Positions 9,801 to 20,200 are shown, counted from the stretch's first letter. The stretch: DNA of 64,000 nt from Lindgomyces ingoldianus (GCF_010093535.1 NW_022985179.1:1056554-1120553), one strand, 5' to 3'. Numbers and translations are program-made. Notes: generated by a model not told the origin, from the sequence alone.

Positions 9801-11400
9801 GCAGGAACTAGAAAGTTAAACTTTAAGGCCTTAGTTAGTAATTTATAATCTACACTAACTATATAAACCTTGTTACTTTTCTTACTACTAAGAAGCTTTT
9901 ACTAATGCATGTATAATAGGCTATAGAGCTTACCTAATTTAACTTTATTATTAAACATGTAGCAGGAAGTAGTAACTAACAGGTAGACACTCTAAGCTAA
10001 CGCACTAATTACTTTAAAAAATAATTTTTTTTTAATAAATTTACAATCTTTAAAAAAACTCTAGAAAGACTAGCCTATAAAAAACTAAACTAAAAAAAAT
10101 TACTATGTTCTTTTATAATAGTTAAATAAAGATAAAAGAACTTAATAAAAAAATATTATAAAGCCTCTATGTTTAGACACTTAGAAATTAGGTTGCTATA
10201 AAAGAAAATTAAAAAAGCTATACCTTAAAAAGTACCCTAATTAAAACATCTATGTACTAAAGTCCTACAGGAATGCAACATCTGTAACAAAAATAACCTA
10301 TAATAACATAAACCTTATAGACCGCTCTAACTAATTATAGCGCTAAGTTAACTATAGACTATAATAACTATAGACTTTATTACTAAACTACTACTATTAT
10401 AAGAACCTAGCATAGAAAAACTATGTAACATAATTACATAAGTTATTAACAAAACTACTAAATTTGTTTACTTATAGCTATTAGAAAAAAGCATTATAGC
10501 TAAAGAATTTATATTTAAACTAGAAAAAAATATCTTAGCTACTTATAGCTACTCTAAGATTATTATCTCTAACTATAATAAACTTTTTACTAGTAAATTC
10601 TAGGCAGCTGTAGTTAAACATTTAGGAATTAACTATAAACTCTTTACTACTTACTACTTGCAAATAGACAGATAAACAGAAAAAGTAAACATAAAAGTAG
10701 AAAAATACCTGCGCAAATATGTGTTATATAAATAAAATAACTAAGCAGAATAGCTACTAATAGCGCAGCTTACTATTAACACTATAGAATTAGCTATAAC
10801 TAAGAAGACCCTATACAAAGCTAATTTTAGATACTCTCTATGCTATAAGCCTTAGGGTTTATAACTAACTAACTTTTTAAAAGCTATAAATTAAATAACT
10901 AGACTTCTAAAACTATATTAGAAACTTACTAAAAAAGCGTAGTTAGCTTAAGAAGCTATAAAAAAAGTAGTAAACTAAAAAAAATAAACAGCACTAAAAA
11001 TACATTTTAATAACTATGTATATTTAGACATAAAGAATCTTAAAACACTAAGACCTTCTAAGAAGCTAGCTAAGAAACATATTAGACTATATAAGGTTAT
11101 ATAAACGCACCCTAGCATCTGTAAACTTAAGCTACTAAAAAAAATAAAAATACACCTTTAGTTCTATGTCTTTAAGCTTAAACTTGCGCCTAAGACTATT
11201 CTACTAGCCACTACTAAAAAAAAAAAAAAGAAAAGAAATATAAAATAGAATAAATTCTAGACTATTAAAAAAATAAGTACTTAGTAAAATAAAAAGAATA
11301 GCTTACTAGTAAAAACACTTAAGAACTTATTAAGAACTTATTAAACGCTTCTTAAGCTTTTTATAAATACTTAAAGTCTCTTTTAAACAAAACTACCTAG
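6900..11400 (+). pseudogene. Gypsy0 pol remnant: protease, RT, RNase H, integrase, chromodomain
   Basis: Relics in order. Aspartic protease at 7680-7715 reads L-I-N-S-R-C-T where D-S-G is usual. RT from about 8210, split by the element at 8491-8951, has its catalytic YxDD as YLDN at 9191-9202. RNase H lies around 9650-9800 (VHTNA, then NKELKA). The integrase core is about 10370-10720, with the stretch AVVKHLGINYKL. A weak chromodomain relic is about 11230-11350. RIP-type changes explain the substitutions (Asp to Asn, Gly to Arg) and the stops at Gln and Trp positions. Pol order with integrase after RNase H identifies Ty3/Gypsy rather than Copia. Confidence 0.85.
8491..8951. mobile_element. 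TG..CA-ended element with 10-bp satellite core (copy 2)
   Basis: Begins TGTTAGATTAAAGCACTG, ends GCGCAAATCTGACA, and has a perfect 5-bp duplication ATTAT at 8486-8490 and 8952-8956. Removing it restores the collinearity of Gypsy0 RT with Gypsy2 (the PLSII / DIIN junction). The core 8684-8860 has decamers arranged as a 30-bp higher-order unit (GCAATTTGCT, GCAACATGCT, GCAAAATGCT) repeated about five times. It is little mutated although its host is saturated with RIP. The open frames across it in several phases are repeat artefacts. Confidence 0.85.
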
Positions 11401-11479
11401 AAGAAAGATCTCTAAACTAGAAAACATTACTATTAGTTAAAACTGCAGCAGTACTAGCTAGCTATAATGTAGGAAGTTT

Positions 11480-11819
11480 GCAACCCTTTAACATAGGTTA
11501 AGGAGGAGAAAGACCTGCAGCCTTTGCTATAAGCGCTTTAAGCTTATCTAAGGATAAGAGGTCTTTTTTTAAATACTTTACCTTTTAATCTTCTAACACT
11601 TTTAACTATTTATAAGCTTTTTTTTTATAAAAAATAATTAACTAAAGATGTTTTAATAACTTTTTTTTTATGCATTTTATCTTCCTAAACTGCCTCTACT
11701 TTAGCTAGAAGCTTTTTGCGCTCCTGCTCTAAACAATCTTAGGCTGTGTTAGACATAAAAGTGTTATAATAACTACCCTTTTGCACGCACTCTACACACT
11801 TGTCTAATAATAAGGACAT
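11480..11819 (-). pseudogene. Antisense reading frame near the 3' end of Gypsy0 (CxxC plus coiled-coil-like)
   Basis: On the minus strand a start codon at 11819-11817 opens MSLLLDKCVECVQKG, with a CxxC motif. A second segment, MSNTA*DCLEQERKKLLAK, follows and continues as a Lys/Glu-rich, probably helical region. Stops are at Gln-type positions (TAG/TAA). The corresponding frame occurs in Gypsy2 (about 39645 to 39290, minus) and Gypsy1 (about 26060-26420, plus), always antisense to pol and just inside the 3' LTR. Function is unknown. I do not recognise a catalytic domain. Confidence 0.6.
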
Positions 11820-11844
11820 TATGTAAGAGAACCTACTTAAATAA

Positions 11845-12000
11845 CAGGCGCTACAAGAACGCATCTTTGTACAACAAAAAGGATTAAGACAGGCAATAGT
11901 GCAAAGGCAACAAGTAATAGCAGAGGAATAAGAAGCCTAATAAGGCATAGTTAGAAAAACTAGACATTAAGCTTAGCTTTAATAAAAGGTACACACTAGC
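11845..12000 (+). pseudogene. Short sense-strand frame downstream of pol in Gypsy0
   Basis: The plus strand reads LQERIFVQQKGLRQAIVQRQ and continues Gln-rich with RIP-type stops. Gypsy2 has the counterpart (FIFVQQKGLKQQVTQ) at about 39685-39790 in the same position. It could be the tail of an extra ORF or simply conserved sequence opposite the antisense frame. No domain is recognised. Confidence 0.4.
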
Positions 12001-12071
12001 TAAAAAAAAACCTAACACTTATAATAGAAAGAACATAACAGCAAGGATGCTAACTAGAAGAGAAGCCTGCG

Positions 12072-12800
12072 TGTTACAGCTAATAGATAGACTGTAATAA
12101 CTTAATTAGCTGTCCTACATAGCCTAAGTAATGTTAGATAAAAGAAACTTAACTCTATAATAAGCAAATTATGTAATAGAATAAATAAGAAATAGCTCTA
12201 GCTTTTAGATAAAAGCCTAGCAGAATGTATTATTTAATAAGCTTTGCAGATTTGCAGGCTTGTAGGCTATGCAGGCAATGTAGGAACAAGCATGCAAGCA
12301 TGCAAAGCATGTAAACCCTATGTATATAGTCTTAATTATAACTATAGCTAGAAGGTTGTAATTACTATTTAGTCTTTACCTACTTAATAAACTAAGAGGC
12401 ATTAAAACCTTTATAAAGAAAACATTGCTGCTTTATATATCTTATACTATATATACCTTCTTTTCTATCTTTATAGATTAGGTTTGCTAGCTCCCTATAC
12501 AGCTGCTAGGCTGAACCACAACCTGCCTTCTCCTTCCCACTATACCTACACTCTGCTTGACGGACTGTACACCCGATCCAGCTAAGTCCTACCCCTTTCC
12601 GCTAACCCCCTGTAAGGCCGAGATGGTGCTTACGTGCGACGGGTATATATACTATTCTGTACGCAATAATTAACGTTGGTTGATTATTCGCACCTTTTTG
12701 GTTGTATTGGCGTAGTGGTACAGAGCTCCGTCCTTACACCCCCACCATAGGCCGTCGTACTCCCGAAAAACACCATTTCGCCGGAGTAAGGATTGTAACA
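12072..12800 (+). repeat. Gypsy0 3' LTR, interrupted by a solo TRIM LTR
   Basis: Same LTR as 4092-4686. Its distal part (from about 12520) is almost unmutated and ends GGATTGTAACA. The 128-bp insertion at 12611-12738 is flanked by CCCCC on both sides. Confidence 0.9.
12611..12738 (+). mobile_element. Solo LTR of the TRIM family
   Basis: 128 bp, TGTAAGGCCG to CCGTCCTTACA, the same sequence as the LTRs of the TRIM at 5154-5731 but in the opposite orientation, flanked by CCCCC (12606-12610 and 12739-12743). It lies in the 3' LTR of Gypsy0, and the 5' LTR (near 4630) is uninterrupted. It contains a TATATATA box about 45 bp from its start. It looks unmutated by RIP. Confidence 0.9.
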
Positions 12801-12805
12801 GCAAT

Positions 12806-13127
12806 CTCTTACTAACACCTCTGCATTATCTTATTATATTTAAATAGTAGTTAAAGAAGCTAAACTAGCAGTTATGTAAGTAAAACAGCTTGTTAAGGTA
12901 TTGCATGTACTACATTAATCTTTGCAGCAATAAAGAGGCAGAGGCAGAGGTAGAGGCAGCGCTAGAGCTCTCTAGCACTCTAAAAATTTTCTATAAAGGC
13001 AATAAAATACATAAGCTAAGGCTCTATAACTAGGGCTTTAATGCTAAAATAATTAAATTAAAAATATTAGGTAGCAGTATTAGGCATAGTGTAGTAGTCT
13101 TAGGCAGTAAAAGGAACAGGTGTAATA
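12806..13127. repeat. Repeat Z, left part
   Basis: Paralogue of about 42286-42615. It includes a GAGGCAGAGGCAGAGG-type purine-rich tract. The plus strand shows an RGRGRG-like stretch with RIP-type stops, but I do not recognise a protein. In this copy the sequence is interrupted at 13128 by a short element and resumes at 13355. Confidence 0.5.
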
Positions 13128-13354
13128 TGTAATAAAGTAGGCATAGTTAACTACATAGCCTTCTCTTACTTATAGAGGTTTAGGCTAGACTAGAGACAAC
13201 TGCTAGTGCTAGTGCTAGCCCTAGCATTATCTATATATATATATATTATACTATGCAAGAATACTTAGCTTAAGTATTCCTGTACATACCTTTTAGTACA
13301 GTAGGGAAAGTTGTATAGTATTAGCTTAGTAGGCAGGGTGTTTACCTTATTACA
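13128..13354. mobile_element. Short TIR element with TGT..ACA ends (227 bp), copy 1
   Basis: The ends are inverted repeats of about 16 bp (TGTAATAAAGTAGGCA at the left; reverse complement of the right end TGTAATAAGGTAAACA). The duplication CAACG at 13355-13359 corresponds to TAATA at 13123-13127, differing only by RIP-type changes. The empty site is seen in the paralogue at about 42610-42618. The interior holds an (AT)n run and an AATACTTAGCTTAAGTATT near-palindrome. A second copy lies at 42657-42881 in opposite orientation. Confidence 0.8.
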
Positions 13355-13778
13355 CAACGCTAGAGACCGCAAGGTGCAAAGGGGAGAATGTAAGAGGTAT
13401 TAAGCAGAAAACATAGGTTATAAAGGGGGAATGTAGAATAAGAGGGTAACAAGAGAGAGTAAACCTTAGGGTTAGAGGCAGAGGTACAGAGGCTAAGAAG
13501 CCTATATACCCTGTGCTAAACCCTTAGAGTACTTAGGGGTTAGATAGCTGTAACATAACTATAATAAAGAAAGACTATTATAAAAGTAAGAACATATTAA
13601 GAGCTAGAGCTAGCTATTATTTATGTTTTTAGCTATATTAGTGTGTTAGTAATTAGTTACATGCTATAGTTAAATGTTGTTATTATATATCTATTACCTA
13701 TTTAATACTACTTTGCTAAGCATTATGCTATAACTATTCTTTAACCTAGACAACCTACTTTAATGCGCTAACTATTAC
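13355..13778. repeat. Repeat Z right end, unexplained AT/purine-rich DNA, then repeat X tail
   Basis: 13355-13385 continues repeat Z. 13386-13590 has purine-rich GGTTAGAGGCAGAGG-like sequence without a gene. About 13590-13778 matches repeat X (43500-43690). I see no open frame. Confidence 0.4.
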
Positions 13779-13942
13779 TATTGCGTAGGAAGAGCACAGG
13801 GACCTTGCATTGCGCACATAGGCTTAGTGTTGCGCCTGTGTTTTAGACAAGCAGCCTAAGACACTTAGCGCCTAAGCTCTCTATAAGCCTTTTATAGTTA
13901 ATAAACTTGCTTCTTATTACTCTCTAATTAGAAGTTGCAATA
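13779..13942. mobile_element. Possible 164-bp solo LTR-like insertion in repeat X
   Basis: Repeat X reads ACTATTGCTCTAAGCAAGC elsewhere (1090, 43705). Here it is split, with ATTAC on both sides (13774-13778 and 13943-13947). The inserted piece starts TATTGCG and ends GTTGCAATA, compatible with TG..CA ends mutated by RIP. No second copy is seen in the window. Confidence 0.5.
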
Positions 13943-13953
13943 ATTACTCTAAG

Positions 13954-15233
13954 CAGGGTTGCCACTTTTTAGTAATAGTAATTACTTAGTAATTACTAAG
14001 TAATTACTATAGTAATTACTAAGTGCTAGTAATTACTATTACTATAAGTACCTAGTAATAGTAATTACTATTACTATAACTACCTAGTAATAGTAATTAC
14101 TATTACTAGAAGCGCCTAGTAATTGCTATAGTAATTACTATTTTTCTAGTAATAGTAATTACTATTACTAGAGGTACGTAGTAATTACTATAGTAATTAC
14201 TAAGTAATTACTATTTCTATAAATAGATATTTTATAGAAAAAGATTTTAAGTAGTAAAAGTAATAATTATTATNNNNNNNNNNNNNNNNNNNNNNNNNNN
14301 NNNNNNNNNNNNNNNNNNNNNNNNNNNNNNNNNNNNNNNNNNNNNNNNNNNNNNNNNNNNNNNNNNNNNNNNNNNNNNNNNNNNNNNNNNNNNNNNNNNN
14401 NNNNNNNNNNNNNNNNNNNNNNNNNNNNNNNNNNNNNNNNNNNNNNNNNNNNNNNNNNNNNNNNNNNNNNNNNNNNNNNNNNNNNNNNNNNNNNNNNNNN
14501 NNNNNNNNNNNNNNNNNNNNNNNNNNNNNNNNNNNNNNNNNNNNNNNNNNNNNNNNNNNNNNNNNNNNNNNNNNNNNNNNNNNNNNNNNNNNNNNNNNNN
14601 NNNNNNNNNNNNNNNNNNNNNNNNNNNNNNNNNNNNNNNNNNNNNNNNNNNNNNNNNNNNNNNNNNNNNNNNNNNNNNNNNNNNNNNNNNNNNNNNNNNN
14701 NNNNNNNNNNNNNNNNNNNNNNNNNNNNNNNNNNNNNNNNNNNNNNNNNNNNNNNNNNNNNNNNNNNNNNNNNNNNNNNNNNNNNNNNNNNNNNNNNNNN
14801 NNNNNNNNNNNNNNNNNNNNNNNNNNNNNNNNNNNNNNNNNNNNNNNNNNNNNNNNNNNNNNNNNNNNNNNNNNNNNNNNNNNNNNNNNNNNNNNNNNNN
14901 NNNNNNNNNNNNNNNNNNAATTTTAAATAGCCAATTAAGACTTATGTTGTACTTTTATACTATTTTTAGTAAATAGTAATTACTAGATTACTATAGTAAT
15001 TACTATAGTAATAGTAATTACTATTACTATTACTATACCTACCTAGTAATAGTAATTACTATTACTATACACACCTAGTAATAGTAATTACTATTACTAT
15101 ACACACCTAGTAATAGTAATTACTATTACTATACCTACTTAGTAATAGTAATTACTATTACTAGAGCTAAAAGGTTGCATAGTAATTACTATAGTAATAG
15201 TAATTACTATTACTATAGTAAACGGCAACCCTG
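13954..15233. mobile_element. hAT-type DNA transposon with palindromic satellite arms (contains assembly gap)
   Basis: Terminal inverted repeats CAGGGTTGCC and GGCAACCCTG with a perfect 8-bp duplication ACTCTAAG (13946-13953 and 15234-15241) are hallmarks of hAT. Both subterminal regions are arrays built from AGTAATAGTAATTACTATTA-like palindromic units of about 32 bp, separated by spacers such as TACCTACC or TACACACC. The middle (14274-14918) is an assembly gap, so the presence of a transposase cannot be judged. Related copies are at 16928 and 57888. Confidence 0.88.
14274..14918. other. Assembly gap (N run)
   Basis: 645 undetermined bases inside the hAT element. Confidence 1.
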
Positions 15234-15289
15234 ACTCTAAGTAGGCTTTGCTTTTACAGATTATTTATAAACTGTTGTAGTATTTTATA

Positions 15290-16365
15290 TTAACTTGAAG
15301 AATTTTTTTTAAAAACAAGTCTAGTTATAACTAAATTATAGTTATAATTAATTACATATCTAAACAAGCTATTTTTATTCTCTACTATAAAATAATTAAC
15401 GCCTAAGAAATAGCTACTTTATTTATTTAATAAGTGTACTATTTTAGCTACATACTTAAAACTATTATCTTTAACTAAGAACTTTAGTTTATATCTAATT
15501 TTTAGTCTAAATTTTGTTAAATTTTAGGTATAAAAGTTAAGCTTTTTACTACTTATTATAAGAAAATAAATAGCTAAATAGAGATGATAAATAAGTATAT
15601 TAATTAAAAACAAAAGCTTTTTATATTCTTTTACTAAGATAACTAAAGTTTCTTACTGCCTCTAATTAATTAGGCTTAGATAACTTTGCCTTATATAATA
15701 ATTAAAATATTTTTATATCAAGTTTTATATAGCTTTAAACTATGTTAAAGATAGAACTAGAAACATTCTACTAAACCTATTACAGCTATAGACAAGTTAA
15801 ATTATAAAGATGCTCTAGTATTAGCAACCTACATACACGCAGCCTAAGTGTTAGCTAAGTTCTATATAAAGAAGGCCTAGGATTAGATGTAAACTGTAGT
15901 TAACTACTACTACTAGCTAGTTAACTAGAAGGATAGTAACATAGTCTACCTAAACACTAAAAACCTAGCTGTTTAAAAACCTAGCTATAAACTATCTAAG
16001 TAATAAAAAGGCTTTTTTAAAGTACTTAAATAAGTTAAAAACTTATACTACTTAAAGCTACTACTAGAGTTAAAAATACATAATATCTTTACACTAAATA
16101 TACTTTGTAAAGACTTCTAAGATCTACTTCTAAAATAAGAACCTTTAAAACCCCCTAGAAGTACTATTAATAAAGTAGAGAAGTAAGAAGTAAAGAAAAT
16201 ATTTACTAGTAAGCTCTACTAAAAAACACTTAAGTACTAAGTAAAATAAGTAAAACTCAACCTTAATTTAGTCTAGTATAAAGCTTTAAATTTTATAAGT
16301 TTTTTTATAAACTAAAGGCTTTTTATAATAAGCATTTAAATTAGCTAGAACTTTTAAAGGCCTTA
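15290..16365 (+). pseudogene. Truncated third Ty3/Gypsy family: integrase C-terminal part and chromodomain
   Basis: The plus strand conceptually encodes the end of an integrase core (from about 15480, KFC*ILGIKVKLFTTYY) and a SKLYQKTLKYQVK(Q)VKLN chromodomain-like segment near 16160-16260. All have RIP-type stops. The sequence differs from Gypsy0 and Gypsy1/2, so this is a separate family. No LTR is visible; the left side abuts the repeat X tail and the right side is cut by the pogo element at 16368. Confidence 0.7.
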
Positions 16366-16367
16366 TA

Positions 16368-16927
16368 ATGTACTTCACAAGCGAGTTGCTTACACACCTA
16401 AGTTGCTTACTTTTGCTAAGAGCCTACCCTAACAAACTCTATTATAGCCTATAACAACCTGCTCTAACACTATATAGTACAGTACAGCCTAGAATATTAT
16501 TTAGATACTACTTCTACTTCTTACTTATACATTTATGTGTTATGCCTAGTCTAATTACACTATCTGTAGCGCCTTTAGAATAGCTTACCTACTTTAGCTT
16601 ACACCTGCTTCTTTACTTTTTTTTTATTACTACGCGCTTTAAACTTCTTTAAAGCTATTAAGCATAAGCTTTTTTAAATTATTAAGGTTTTTTCTACTTT
16701 AATCTACTTTTTATTATGTAATTTATATTATGTAGTAGCTTTATTAGCTTTTTAAAGCTTAGTAATTTTCTATTATACTAATACTAACTTATGTATAATT
16801 ATTACTACTTTTTTAAAACTTTTTTAAACACTTTAACTATAAAAGTTAGTAAACTATTTATATACTTTTAAATTTTTATCTTTATAAGCATTAATTATAA
16901 CTTAAGTTTTAGAGTATTACTTAAAGT
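16368..16927 (-). mobile_element. pogo family-B element B3, 3' portion (left end of a long nest)
   Basis: Preceded by TA (16366-16367). Starts ATGTACTTCACAAGCGAGTT, then runs through the transposase C-terminal half in reverse as far as TATTACTTAAAG. There a hAT fragment is inserted at a site that reads continuously in the related copy near 54330. The matching 5' half and terminus are found at 24747-25232 and 40560-40665, so B3 may be one element split by about 23 kb of insertions. About 700 bp of its middle is missing. Confidence 0.65.
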
Positions 16928-17110
16928 TAGAGTTACTGTTTACTATAGTAATAGTAATTACTATTACTAGGTAAGTATAGTAATTACTATTTACTAAAAA
17001 TAGTATAAAAGTATAACATAAGTCTTAATTAGTTATTTAAAATTTATAGCACTTTTAACTTTATTTTTATTAATTTACTTAGACTACTATCTTTTAATAA
17101 ACTAAGTAAA
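16928..17110. mobile_element. Inverted hAT 3'-end fragment
   Basis: Reverse complement of the right end of the hAT element (compare 14919-15000 and 15190-15233). The TIR is RIP-mutated from CAGGGTTGCC to TAGAGTTACT. The possible duplication before it is CTTAAAGT. The other end is not seen. Confidence 0.6.
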
Positions 17111-17247
17111 CTAAGTAAAATAATTTAACTAAATAAACTAATCTAACTAAATAATTTAAATAATCTAAATAATCTAAATAACTTAAGTAAACTAAGTAAC
17201 TTAAATAAGCTAAATAATTAAATAACTTAAATAATTTAAATAACTTA
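17111..17247. repeat. AT-rich imperfect tandem repeat
   Basis: Repeated units of the type AACTAAATAATCTAAATAAT and AACTAAGTAA lie directly left of pogo B2. Similar AT-rich repeats continue on its right side (20246-20365). No gene. Confidence 0.5.
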
Positions 17248-17299
17248 ATGTACTTTATAGGCAAGTTGCTTACACACCTAAGTTGCTTACTTTTGCTAA

Positions 17300-20200
17300 G
17301 ACCTTACTACACTACTTTTTTTACACTAATGTATTTCTAATAACACTACTTAGATGTGTTAAAGGAACATTAGATATAGCTTATACTTTAGGCTTTTAAA
17401 TAAAACATAATACTTTCTAAGTAACACACTATAGCTATTTATAAGGTTTTTTAAAAAATAATAAGTAACTAACACTCTAGATAACTTTTTTAAGCTAATT
17501 ATATAGCTAACTTATAAAAGCTAGATAATAATAAAAAGTAGGTAATTATTTAGCATATACTTAAGCTAGATACATAAGAATTTCCCTTTTAGCTAGCAGC
17601 TATAGCTAATATAGCTAATCTTTTACACGCTAAGCATAATATAAGCTATATTAGCATAAACTAGCTTAATATGTTTATTAAGTGTTACCTAAAGCTTAAA
17701 GTAAAGTTTAAGTATAAGTATAACTATAAAAAAGCTTTTTATAAAAATTTTATAGTAATTTAAAGCTAGTTTAACTTTATAAAAAATATTAAAGCTAAGT
17801 ATAGCATTTAAAATAATAATATATATAACTTTAATAAGATAAAGTTTATAATAGGCTAAATATCTACTAGAGCAGTTATTATAAGTTTAGAGAGATAAAG
17901 ATAGCTAAAAGTAGCCTAGCTAAGTAACTAAGAGTAGACAATAGCTATCTAAGGCATTAATACTAAAAAGTAGGCTATTTTACTTTTTATTATTTTTTAA
18001 AGTAGCAACTACTTTTTAAACTAGTATAAAAAAATTTACTTTAAAATTAAGTTATTATAATCTTTAAGTATAGCTAGACTACTAATTAGCTTAGTCTAGA
18101 CTAGTTAAAGCACTTTAATGCGCATATAAAAAAGTGTACTATTAGCAGCTACTATTTACTAGTTATTAGTAGCTATAAAAGCTATAACTTACTTTATTTT
18201 TAGTAATACTATAAAAATAATAAAATTATTACTATTTATATACTTTTTTACTTATTACACCTTTTATAGCTACTTAATGTAGGTTGTTTTACTCTTTTAA
18301 AAAAAGTATATAAGCGCTAAGCTAAAAACCTTATACATAACTAAATTACTTATATTATAAAAATAAAGTTTCTACTATGCTTTAAAGTAGCTTATAATGC
18401 TGTAATTACTTTTAGTAATATTTAAAAAAAGTTTTAAGGCGCTAAATTAGTTTCTTTTAACTTATAATAAGTTATAATAAGCCTTAATATAAAGTTGCGC
18501 ACTCTATTACTACTAACGTACCTAACAGGTTGGCTGGCCACACAGGTTGGCCAGCCACTTTTGCTAAGCCCCCACTAAACTCTACCTATCTACATAATGC
18601 CTTAACAACAACACTAGATTAAATTTTCTAAATAATGTTAGATACAGCTTACTTTTTAGGCTTTTAAATAAGACTTAAAACTCTTCTTACAACACGCTAC
18701 AGCTATCTATAATGTCTCTTACACAACACTAAGTAATTAACGCGCTAGACAGCCTTTATAAGCAGAATGCTAGCCTAAATTAAGGAATCTAACTAAGCTT
18801 AAAAAGAAAGTAGTTGTTAAGTATATACTTAAGCTTATAACACACAGATTTCCCTTTAGGCTTGTAGCTATAGCTAATATAGCTAATTCCTTGCCTACAG
18901 AGCGTAATCTAGGCTAGGTTAGCTTAAACTAGACTAGTATGTAAGTTAAGCACTGCTTTAAGTTTATAATAAAGTTTAATTATAAGTATAATTATAAAAG
19001 AGTGCTTTATAAAGATCTAGAGGTTATCTAGGGCTAGTTTTGCCTAGTAGCTAACATAAAAGCTAAGTATAGTATCTAGAATAAAGATAAGTATAACTTT
19101 AATAAGTTAAGCTTTATAATAGGCTAAATATTAACTAAAGCAGTTATTACAGCTTTAAAAAGACAAAGACAGCTAAAAGTAATATAGTAAAGTAATAAGA
19201 AGTAGATAATAGTTATCTAAAGCATTAACATAATAAAGTAGGCTATAAGATTATAAAGCTTTAAGCAGTAAATAAAGCTGCTACATAACATAGATTATAT
19301 AAAAAGAAGCAGATTTAGGCAAAAAAGACCTTAATAGTTAAGAATAAGGCTTATCTAACTACTTTAAAAGAGTTTAGAGCGCGTAGTAATAAGAAGAAGC
19401 TAAAGACATAGGTGCGCGCTAAAAAAAGTAAGCTAAGTTAAAGGCAATATAAGTAGTGCAATTAAACTAGGCATAACTTGCGTACATGTAAGTAAGTAGC
19501 AGAAGTAGACTCTAAATAATATCTTATGTTATATTACTTTATACAGGGCTAAAGTAGGCTGTTTTGCGAGAGAATAGGGTGGTTTTAGTGGGGGCTTAGC
19601 AAAAGTGGCCGGCCAACCCGTGTGGCCGGCCAACCCGTTAGGTACGTTACTACTTATATATAATAAGCCCTAGTAGTTATAAACTCTAAGTAATACCTTA
19701 GAACTTAGGTTATAATTAATGCTTATAAAAGTAAAAATTTAATAGTATATAAATAGTTTACTAACTTTTATAATTAAAGCTTTTAAAAAAGTCTTAAAAA
19801 GAGTAGTAATAATTATATATAAGCTAGTGTTAGTGTAATAAAAAATTACTAAGCTTTAAGCAGCTAATAAAGCTACTACATAACATAAATTACATAAAAA
19901 AAGTAAATTAAAGTAAAAAAAACCTTAATAATTTAAAAAAGCTTATACTTAACAGCTTTAAAAAAGTTTAAAGTGTGTAGTAATAAAAAAAAAGGCAAAA
20001 AAGCAGGTGTAAGCTAAAGTAGGTAAGCTATTCTAAAGGCGCTGCAGATAGTGCAATTAGACTAGGCATAACACATAAATGTGTAAGCAAAAAGCAGAAG
20101 TAGTATCTAAATAATATTCTAGGCTATACTGTACTATATAGTGCTAGAGCGGGTTATTATAGGCTATAATAGAGTTTGTTAGGGTGGGGTCTTAGCAAAA
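17300..20200 (+). pseudogene. pogo/Fot1 (DDE_1) transposase remnant in B2, interrupted by A1
   Basis: Plus-strand relics of a DDE-type transposase that would act by cut-and-paste at TA sites. The segment before the first catalytic Asp is near 17790-17850 (...YNF, then IIG). The second/third catalytic region is near 18120-18380, where the frame reads HIKKCTISSYYLLVI and then NKIITI and LNVGCFTLLKKVY, matching the DDE_1 layout with catalytic Asp lost. The C-terminal zinc-knuckle-like tail is near 20040-20110. Stops are at Gln positions and there is no functional frame. Confidence 0.8.
18516..19647 (+). mobile_element. pogo family-A 1.13-kb deletion derivative, copy A1
   Basis: TA duplications at 18514-18515 and 19648-19649. 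Terminal repeats are ACGTACCTAACAGGTTGGCT and the reverse of ACGTACCTAACGGGTTGGCC, with a second internal GGTTGGCCAGCCAC. At 1132 bp it keeps the transposase N-terminal half up to the first DDE aspartate region and the C-terminal zinc-knuckle tail, but lacks about 0.7 kb carrying the other catalytic residues, so it is non-autonomous. The right end keeps GGCCGGCC unmutated. Nested in B2. Confidence 0.88.

Larger units (their letters stand above)
4092..12800 (+). mobile_element. Gypsy0: complete Ty3/Gypsy LTR retrotransposon (chromovirus-like), inactivated by RIP
   Basis: LTRs at 4092-4686 (595 bp) and 12072-12800 (729 bp because of a nested 128-bp insertion plus its duplicated target). Both start TGTTACAGC and end ATAACA or GTAACA. 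The target duplication GCAAT is perfect at 4087-4091 and 12801-12805. Order: gag, protease, RT, RNase H, integrase, probable chromodomain, then a 3' region with an antisense frame. A purine-rich stretch (AGAAGAGAAGCCTGCG) precedes the 3' LTR. The 3' LTR keeps far more C and G at its right end than the 5' LTR, so RIP was uneven. Two further elements are nested in the body (5154-5731, 8491-8951). Confidence 0.93.

Noticed and set aside
12611..12738. RNA polymerase III box A in the TRIM LTR (TGGCGTAGTGG)
   Set aside because: The match is fair but no box B follows at a usable distance and the TATA box argues for pol II; probably chance.
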